NCBI GenBank assembly: GCA_029237695.1
Contig: CM055273.1
Span: forward strand, 60,067,968 to 60,131,967
Source: Conchocele bisecta
Lineage: Eukaryota; Mollusca; Bivalvia; Lucinida; Thyasiridae
Direction: 5' to 3'
Length of the DNA: 64,000 nt
Made by a program: the position numbers and the translations under genes
The notes under the pieces: model-generated
What the model was told of the DNA's origin: nothing
The model's input: only the letters and a program-made list of their open reading frames with translations
Databases searched by the model: none
Shown here: positions 56,951 through 64,000 of the stretch, piece by piece
Numbering within the stretch: position 1 is the first letter of the stretch
Layout: every line of letters starts with the position of its first letter

Positions 56951-59900
56951 CTGAAAATAGAAATATTGTTGTTACAATAACAGAAAATACAATTATTTTT
57001 TTTACAATAATACAGAATTATAATCGATAAAGTACGAAGCATTACAATAACAATGTGGTAATAAATGAACGGCTACCCCAGATATGGTCTGCTAGCACTC
57101 CTTTTAGAATATAATTCAATGAAAATTAATTTTGGGCATTATTGTGTGTACCTATTTTAGTTGCATCGATTACAATTATTTTTTTTTACAATAATACAGA
57201 ATTATAATCGATAAAGTACGAAGCATTACAATAACAATGTGGTAATAAATGAACGGCTACCCCAGATATGGTCTGCTAGCACTCCTTTTAGAATGGAATT
57301 CAATGAAAATTAACTTTGGGCATTATTGTGTGTACCTATTTTAGTTGCATCGATAAATACAATTTTGTTGACAATTAGGTTAACTCTGCATGCTAGCGGC
57401 GAAAATATCCGCCAAATGAATTAGGAGTATGTTTTATTTCTCTCTGTAAATATGTCTTGAAATTTCATTAGAATTGTGTCCTCTGGACACAATTCTAATG
57501 AAATTCCAAGACATATTCACGACATTTATAAGGAGAAATAAAAGAAAATATAATGAACTTGTCATCTGCTATTTTTGAACTATTTATAGCCCACAAATTT
57601 CCCAGCATGCAAAGAGTTAATAATGGTGGAAAATGTGTTGCGGTCGCGCTTTAGACGACACTGCTATACTTACTACTTCCAGTTGGGGGGAAGGACCCTC
57701 TTTGTCTTGTAGTATCGGGCCAGCCGGTGGATACGGCTTTCCACCAAGATCAGACGGAACTTGGAATCACGGTCCTGCAACAGAACATTGGGTCACAAAC
57801 CTGGCAACAACGTAGATTCTGATCAGAAAACACAGACCCTTGGTAACATTTGGTGCTTTGCTGGTAGCACATGTCATGCCGTCCCATTTCTCAATTGTGT
57901 GTGTGTGTCTGCAATGTATACTGTTTTGTTAACTCTAGATCTGATCATTGTAATACAGATCAGACCTCAATTTACCAAATGGACAATGTCACAAGCAGGG
58001 CCTGAAAATAGTAGCTTTTACCAATAGGTCCGGGACCTAACAATGAAAAAAGTGAAATGTCCGAGGATAATCACTAGAAAAACTGTAGAAATATGTGTCC
58101 GTTTCATGATAAATGACTCGCACCATCTGTAAATCCTTGACCGTCATGTCAGTCTGTGTCACCATAAATTATCTTACAACGCGATAATCATAACGAATTT
58201 AGCATCGCCACTGAATGAAGATTGCAATTTCAATTTTATCACAGGTCCGGCGGACTTTTTGCTTGTAAAATACCAAGGTTCGACAATATAATTTGCAGGT
58301 CCAGGACCTCGGACCAGTGCTATTTTCAGGCCCTGACAAGTGTAGCTTCTGATCGGCTATATTATGGAAGATTCATTCTGGGTCCAAGGCCATCTGACCA
58401 TCACGGTGTGGGTCCAGATCAGTAGCCTATTTCACCAACATTGCAAAGTATACTTTGAGGGAGTATACTTTGAGGGAGTAATCAATTATTTTTCCCGAAA
58501 TGCATTATTATTATACAGCCAAAATGGCTGTGATAATGCAATAAATTCAGTATAATAAAAAATTTATCCTAAAATTGAAAATTTCTCACTCCAAGTATAC
58601 TTTGCAATGTTGGTGAAATGGGCTACAGATGCAGAGTGAAAGCGCAGGGCTACAGATGCAGAGTGAAAGCGCAGTCTACATATGGCTGTGACTGGTGAAA
58701 TGGGGCTTCTGGGATTGTGGCCAGGGTAGCTCCTGATCAATAGCACTCTAGTAGACGGATATATATGGCTCGTTAGAAGCATGGCAGGTGTTTCAATTGC
58801 AGATTCTGGTCAGACTGTGCAGATGCAGTCTGAACTGCATCTACACTGGTAGAAAACTCACATTCCCATTTTCACTTCAATATGTGCCACACTGAAAGAG
58901 TCCCAGCAACAGCCGATACGAAATGTGTTTTTTCGAACGAAAGCAGAGATTGAATTCACGACAGCTGGTACCATGTGCAGTACTCTCTCCACCACACCAT
59001 CAACCCATATTGAATAACATTGAGCTTGGGAGTAATTGCTCAGATGGGGAATGTGTCCTGTGTCTTATACACCAAGTGTAGACTGTCATTACAAGCTTCA
59101 AAAGTACCTCGTACAGAGACCTACATTATTATTCTTATACACGACTAGTCTTTCTGGAGTTTGTGCCTTGTTTAATTGCGTAGTCATATACCTTATCTGG
59201 AGCATTGCCGAAGGCATCTATATTCTGATCGGGACTCCCAGTAGCGAGTTTATGGCAGGGGGTCAATCGACTCCATTATTTTCGGAGTCATCCTATCATC
59301 TAATTTCACAGTGCTCCAGATAAGCTGCGTATTTGCGTAAATACCCATTATAATTGCCAAAAACCCAATTGAAATCAGAGGTAGTGAGTATCAAAAAGCA
59401 ATGAAAAAGTGGTGGTATCTTTATCATGCTACAGAAAACACATCTTGGTATTTCATTAGAATTTTCTCCAAGGAGACAATTCTAATGAAATACCAAGATG
59501 TTTTCATTTAGAAGCAAATTATTCAATAAGTGCGGTCTGCTGATGTGTAAACAGTAGTGCGATTCTATTTTACACAATTAAAATTTTGAAATACCCAATT
59601 GCTTCAGAAATGATGGAGTGACAATACTCAATTAATAATTCCTTATCTGGAGCCCTGTTAGATAGTCTCAGCTATACGGAGCTATTCAAAACAGTTTGTC
59701 ACAAAAACATTTTCATCCTGTCGAGTTGGGTCGTCACACATTTGTATACAACAACAACATACATACCTTCCTGTTCCTTTCCAGATGCTTCCTGATGTTG
59801 ACGGCCTTCTTGATCAAGTAGTAGAGATCCTCTGGGATCTCGGACGCCAGACCCTTGCCCTTCAAGATACGCAGGATCTTGTTGCCGGTCACGAACCGTA

Positions 59901-62900
59901 CCTGTGCCACTCCGTGCGAGTCCCTGAGGATAACACCTGCAGACAAAACATGAAACAACCACATGTATGTAATTTTATACCCCAAGATGTGCAAGATTTC
60001 ATAAAAAATTGAAATATTTCCCACATTTAGTCAACATATAATTATTATTATGAAATATCACACATATCAAGTACAAAACTAGAAAATGTGTTCATAGAAC
60101 ACGGATGCCCAACTACAATCGCTTCGATAGTAAACTCCAAGTCCAAAAGGGGGAGATGTTTCATGGCTCAAGTGTCAAACAAAAATAAATTCACCATAAA
60201 AAAGCTACATCTACATTACCAAGTAACTGCATGTTTACAGGTTCTACTATATCTCCACCAGTCAACATAAAAAAATGTGCATAATAGCATTTACAATTTG
60301 CGCACTAAAATATAGAAACCTGCAGCGCGTTGACATTCAAACTTGGATATATTGTTATCGAGACGAATCAAAATAAACGGTGCATCTACTCATCACAAGG
60401 CTACATACAAAGTTTCAGGTCTGTAACTAGAATGGTTTAAAGGTTGGCGACGGACAAGGGTAACACTAAATGCCCCCTCCACTATCCTGGTGGGGCATGA
60501 TTACATAGATCGTCTCGTATCGTGAACATCATGTCAGTCTTTTTGATATAAAGTTGATCCATGTCAAGGCTAGGAAACCTAGAAACCTGTAAACTTACAC
60601 CAAATGGAACTAGGTTGGTCAGTAAGCGATGCTTACGGAATACCCCCGTGTGGGCCTAGGTACCCCTAAATATGTAAAATCATTCCAAGTGTGTGGGCTT
60701 GTAACATGGACTCTGGGCTTAGCGGGGGCGGCACGAACGTGAATTTGTCACAGGGTGGTAGAGGTCCATTGGAGCAATGCGTGTGTGAAATGTGAAGCAG
60801 ATCCGAGCAAGGAAATAGAAGTTATAACCTTAGAGGAATGCATGCATGAAATATTAAGAATTTTCGATGAAAGAAATAGAAGTTGTAACATATTTCTCTG
60901 ATGTTAAGTTTTGTAAAGAAACCTTGGGATCAGCGGGGGTTGGACGGTCATGGATTTGTCACAGCATGATAGTACAACCTTAGAGAAGAATGCACGAGTG
61001 GAATATTAATAATTTTCAATGAAGGAAATAGAACTTATTTCTCCGATGTTAAGTTTTGTAAAGATACAAAGTATTTGACCTTGACCTTGGGATCAGCGGG
61101 AGTTGAACGGCCGTGGATTTGGCACAGCATGGTAGTAGAGCCTTACAGGAATGCATGTGTGAAATATTAAGCATTTTAGATAAAGGAAATAGAAGTTATA
61201 ACAATATTTCTCGGACGTTAAGTTTTGTAAAGCGACCAAGTATTTGACCTTGGGATCAGCGGGGGTTGGACGGTCGTGGATTTGGCACAGCATGGTAGTA
61301 GAGCCTTACAGGAATGCACGTATGAAATATTAAGCACTTTAGATGAAGGAAATAGAAGTTATAACAATATTTCTCTGATGTTAAGTTTAGTGACGGACGG
61401 ACAACCCGACTCCAGTGTACACCCCACAACTCGTTGCGGGGAGTATAATGAATGGGGTTTAACATCCCAGCAACACCTAAGGTCACATAGGGACGGGACA
61501 TACTATGGAAGTATTTTTCATAGGGTAGGTTTTGATCCCACAACCTTCAGTATTGAAGTCCTGTATTCTATACGAGCCACAACCCATCCCTAAACAGGGC
61601 TTAAAAATTCACTCGCCCCGCTCGCCATGGTGGTCAATTTTGGTGTTGGCGAGAGGATTATCTTGTCACTGGCCCGATTTGGCGAGTGACAAATCGAGAA
61701 AGGCCATTCTGTATTTTCCGAAAATTTACGGAACTGACAAAATTTGCATCTTAAGTTCCATTCTTTTATTGGTTTTCCTAACGCTTTCCGCGATCTCAAA
61801 ACCGGAAATGATGTTTTTAATGTTTACATTAGAAACCGGGATATTGATCAATTACAGCATCCCTGTACTAGACAATTGGACGTCCAGACAGTTGCTATGC
61901 GCTCGGCGGGTAGTTTTTACTCACTCCTAAAACAGACCACGGTCTCGTTCTGCTGACAATGTGCCTCGTGTGCGTTAGTGAGGGCATTATCACCAGATGC
62001 AATTTGTGCAGGGCGTGTTTTGCTGGAAGTGTACTGCGTTAACTACACACTTTTTACGATGGTCAGCGTACACTTGCACTAATAATAATCAACGAATATA
62101 CTGAATTAAAATAGTTTCCAAGACATAGCCACTGCAAAATGAATCTGTGTATTGGAAACGCTTAATAAAGTTACAAAGCATCTGGACAATTGATGCGTAG
62201 ATCGTCTTCTAAATGATGCACCCGTGTTTTAATTAAAATTGTGGTTGTGACTGGAGAAATGGGACTTATGGGATTTGTGACCAGTGTATGTCCTGATCAA
62301 ATAGCACACCCTCCAGCTCCTGTAGTCTGATAATAATCCATATTGCATGTTGGAAGCATGATGAGTGTTTCATTGATGGAATAGTGAACAGTGCAGATCC
62401 TGATCAAGCTGAGCGGATGCACAGGCTGATCTGGATCTACACTGGTTGCAGAACCCATAAGCCCCATTTCTCCAGCCACAGCCACAAATAACACTTGTTC
62501 TCATTATATTTCTTATTGCATAAACTAATTTCAGAAAGCATATAAACATGTTATGTACTATTCTACTGCATGGTTCTAAAACAAGTTAATTGCCTAACCT
62601 TTTTCGAAAAGGTATTACTACTTCTTGCATTTTCCTAAAATGTTGGGCAAGTAGCTTTTTGGTCTGGGCGAGTAGATTATAATTGTACTTGCCCGGCTGG
62701 GCAAGTACAAAAAGTGAATATTTTTAAGCCCTGCTAAACCAACACAAAGCACACAAGTTGCGCCATTGCACATACCTGGAGGAAAACACATAAGCAGGAA
62801 ACAAAACAGGAAATACGACTTATTTGACAAGGATCTATACAAGGACATACGCATCGGCAATATATCGAGATGCTCGAGCGTAGAAAATTTCAGTCCATAT

Positions 62901-63034
62901 TAGATTAAAGCAGGAAATGCGATGGTTTCCTCGCACTCGGGATCAACCAGCTTACCGATCTGTGAAGGGGTCAAGCCTTTCTTCGCCAGTTTAAATATCT
63001 GTTCCTGGACATCTTCCGATGTAAGTTTCAACCA
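56917..63034 (-). CDS. RPS13: Ribosomal protein S13 (uS15), 5'-partial, four coding exons
   Basis: Joined on the - strand: 63034-62956, 59936-59767, 57774-57674, 56950-56917. These encode 127 residues plus TAG; the family has 151, so exactly the first ~24 codons are missing. They are not seen in 63035-64000, so they should lie beyond the window. Component of the small cytosolic ribosomal subunit. Conserved blocks, in order: [127 protein letters not shown]. All introns are GT-AG and phases agree (0 at the first acceptor, then 1, 0 and 2). No breaks were found, so this is an active-type gene, not a processed copy. Confidence 0.96.
56989..57352. repeat. 182-bp tandem duplication in RPS13 intron
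   Basis: TACAATTATTTTTTTTACAA ... TTTTAGTTGCATCGAT occurs at about 56989-57170 and again at 57171-57352 with very few differences, indicating a recent event. Confidence 0.9.
57385..57622. repeat. Palindromic element related to 31970-32212
   Basis: TTAACTCTGCATGCTAGCGG ... TTTCATTAGAATTGTGTCCT / GGACACAATTCTAATGAAAT ... CCCAGCATGCAAAGAGTTAA. Confidence 0.8.
57674..57774 (-). CDS. RPS13: RPS13 coding exon (DRDSK...NWK)
   Basis: Acceptor TTGCAG|GACCGT and donor AAGTA|GTAAGT on the - strand; 33 codons plus two bases, no gaps against the family. Confidence 0.95.
57996..58335. mobile_element. 340-bp hAT-like non-autonomous element with 5-bp TSD
   Basis: Inverted ends CAGGGCCTGAAAATAG / CTATTTTCAGGCCCTG, with ACAAG immediately outside on both sides (57991-57995 and 58336-58340). 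The CAGGG start is common among hAT elements, and a 5-bp TSD is reported for a hAT subgroup; assignment is inference. Confidence 0.78.
58421..58628. repeat. Family A element (copy 6, shortened)
   Basis: AGTAGCCTATTTCACCAACA ... TTGGTGAAATGGGCTACA; centre GCCAAAATGGC. Confidence 0.82.
58676..58870. repeat. Family K element
   Basis: TGGCTGTGACTGGTGAAATG GGGCTTCTGG ... AGTCTGAACTGCATCTACAC TGG. A 26-bp direct repeat (GGGCTACAGATGCAGAGTGA AAGCGC) precedes it at 58620-58672. Confidence 0.65.
59313..59656. repeat. Family D element (copy 4)
   Basis: GCTCCAGATAAGCTGCGTAT ... TTCCTTATCTGGAGCCC. Confidence 0.85.
59767..59936 (-). CDS. RPS13: RPS13 coding exon (GVILRDSHG...ERNRK)
   Basis: Acceptor TCTGCAG|GTGTTA and donor AGGAAG|GTATGT on the - strand; two bases plus 56 codons. 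Confidence 0.96.
60078..60498 (-). repeat. Family P dispersed repeat (copy 3, short)
   Basis: AACTAGAAAATGTGTTCATA GAACACGGATGCCC ... TAAATGCCCCCTCCACTATC CTGGTGGGGCAT; orientation opposite to 19770-20560. Confidence 0.8.
60600..61400 (+). repeat. Family Q-related tandem repeat, ~175-bp units
   Basis: Four to five units with TTGGGATCAGCGGGGGTTGG ACGGTCGTGGATTTGGCACA GCATGGTAG, 'GGAATGCA', ATGAAATATTAAG and GATGTTAAGTTTTGTAAAG. RPS13 intron. Confidence 0.8.
61595..62733. mobile_element. 1.14-kb hAT-like non-autonomous element with 5-bp TSD
   Basis: Inverted ends CAGGGCTTAAAAATTCACT and AGTGAATATTTTTAAGCCCTG (imperfect), flanked by CTAAA at 61590-61594 and 62734-62738. A family K copy (62240-62495) is nested within. 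Same CAGGGC start and TSD length as 57996-58335. The interior ORF at 61532-61930 has no recognised transposase motif. Confidence 0.72.
62956..63034 (-). CDS. RPS13: RPS13 coding exon (WLKLTSEDV...SQI)
   Basis: Acceptor CTATTTTAG|TGGTTG and donor ATCG|GTAAGC on the - strand; 26 codons plus one base. The preceding exon(s), with the initiator ATG, are not in the window. Confidence 0.95.
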
Positions 63035-64000
63035 CTAAAATAGTCAATGCTGGGTTTAAACAAAATAATGATTACATGTAATATCTATCTGGTAGTCGAC
63101 AGGATGCACCATGTGTAGCCCAAAATGAACATCGACCAATGTTATCGAGGCTAACAAGTCTTCAGTGGGTGCCAGGTGCCCTTTTCACACACACAAGGCC
63201 AATTTAGTCCAATTTAATTGCCGTAACAAGCTATGGGGATGTGGTTCACATACAACCGATTCCAGTCCAGATATCGCAACATTAAATGGATAGAACAAAA
63301 TTCTGGCCCCTTAGTCTTCCAGAGGTAACACACTGGAAGTCAGGTGTTCTAATCCCTAGGCCAGTCCATCCCTGGTTGGTGGATGAAATGGGTCTAGTTT
63401 AAATCTCTTGATAGATATTAAGCATGGGTACCTTAGATAATCTCAGCTATACAAATGGCTTTTACTATTTCATCTGTTTTTTATAGCCGAGACCCGCCCA
63501 TTATATCCTCGCGTTTTGCGAATACAACGGGAATAAAAGAATAATCCAGGTCAAAGTAGATATATTTACCCGTTTATTATAAAGATAAAAGACAGATGAA
63601 ATAGTAAAAGTCCTTTGCATAGCTGCTATGATCCAAGCAAAAGCACGGGCTACTTTTCTTACTCGGCTTAAACTGTTTAATATAACTGCATGGCCGTGCG
63701 TACTTCGACATGAGTATATACATGAGTAACATGATCCCTTTCAGTACAACCTATATGACAAAATTATGCAGGGGTGGGACTAATTGCGGGAAGTAACTGC
63801 AGAATACTCGAGTTACACATAAAGTATACATACTTTGACAGGATTTGTTGTTTAAAAAAAATGGGAATAAAAAGGTAACCAATGTCAAAGTATGTATACT
63901 TTACTTTCATGTGTATCATTGACCTATGCATGTTTATAACATGACTGAAGTGTTCAACTTCTCACTCGTCAGACTGTGTAGCCGAACGCCAGAATAGTAA
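63035..64000. other. RPS13 upstream intron; SINE-like and hairpin repeats only
   Basis: AGGTGTTCTAATCCCTAGGC at 63343-63362 has B-box character and matches the - strand at 29970-30085. Two inverted pairs are visible: AAATGGCTTTTACTATTTCA TCTG (63455) with CAGATGAAATAGTAAAAG (63594), and ACACATAAAGTATACATACT TTGACA (63815) with TGTCAAAGTATGTATACTTT (63884). The RPS13 N-terminal codons are not found here. Confidence 0.55.

Noticed and set aside
59785..60012. + strand ORF over the RPS13 exon
   Set aside because: Antisense of a clearly conserved RPS13 exon.
56951..64000. Intronic U14-type C/D snoRNA, known from RPS13 introns in vertebrates
   Set aside because: I looked on the - strand for box C (RTGATGA) and box D (CTGA) in proper spacing near exons and found no convincing pair. 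A covariance-model search would settle it.
1..64000. CRISPR array or prokaryotic operon features
   Set aside because: Spliced metazoan genes, SINE-like repeats and lack of ribosome-binding sites exclude a prokaryotic source; the regular repeats are transposon ends and tandem arrays.

Overview
The window is 64 kb of AT-rich, intron-rich, repeat-saturated eukaryotic nuclear DNA. Two split genes with metazoan protein sequences, hundreds of bases of intronic MITE/SINE sequence per intron, and interspersed families of a kind I associate with bivalve and other molluscan genomes point to a lophotrochozoan, most likely a bivalve mollusc. The species assignment is inference; no rRNA or mitochondrial marker is present.

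Two host genes can be read exon by exon with consistent splice phases. (1) A complete fatty acyl-CoA reductase (FAR1/2-type) on the + strand, 14293-34121: 12 coding exons, 517 codons plus stop. All introns are GT-AG, and an acceptor just upstream of the ATG implies a 5' non-coding exon. (2) The ribosomal protein uS15/RPS13 gene on the - strand, 63034-56917: four coding exons carrying the last 127 of the expected 151 residues. The first ~24 codons and the promoter lie beyond the right edge. The genes converge (FAR -> ... <- RPS13) and are separated by ~23 kb of repeats.

Left flank (1-14.2 kb): no host gene found. It holds short-motif arrays and a 2.08-kb foldback transposon with a 9-bp target duplication and a zinc-finger-encoding exon (5261-7338). 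A decayed DIRS-type tyrosine recombinase lies at 11.79-12.37 kb, followed by SINE-like elements. FAR introns: at least ten palindromic (MITE-like) families and nested insertions. The most notable coding feature is a perfect-period 105-bp tandem duplication covering the acceptor and most of exon 9; it offers two competing splice acceptors that are in frame with each other. Intergenic 34.2-56.9 kb: more of the same families, two tandem SINE copies, a GC-rich 317-bp palindrome in AT-rich DNA, a Tc1-like transposase pseudogene, a ~0.85-kb higher-order tandem array (50-53 kb), and an element inserted within another element (53.6-56.0 kb). RPS13 introns: a 182-bp tandem duplication, two hAT-like non-autonomous elements with 5-bp target duplications, and further repeats.

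Repeat families are given letters (A-Q) only for cross-reference here. Boundaries of repeats are by eye, usually good to about 10-20 bp, whereas exon boundaries were checked codon by codon.
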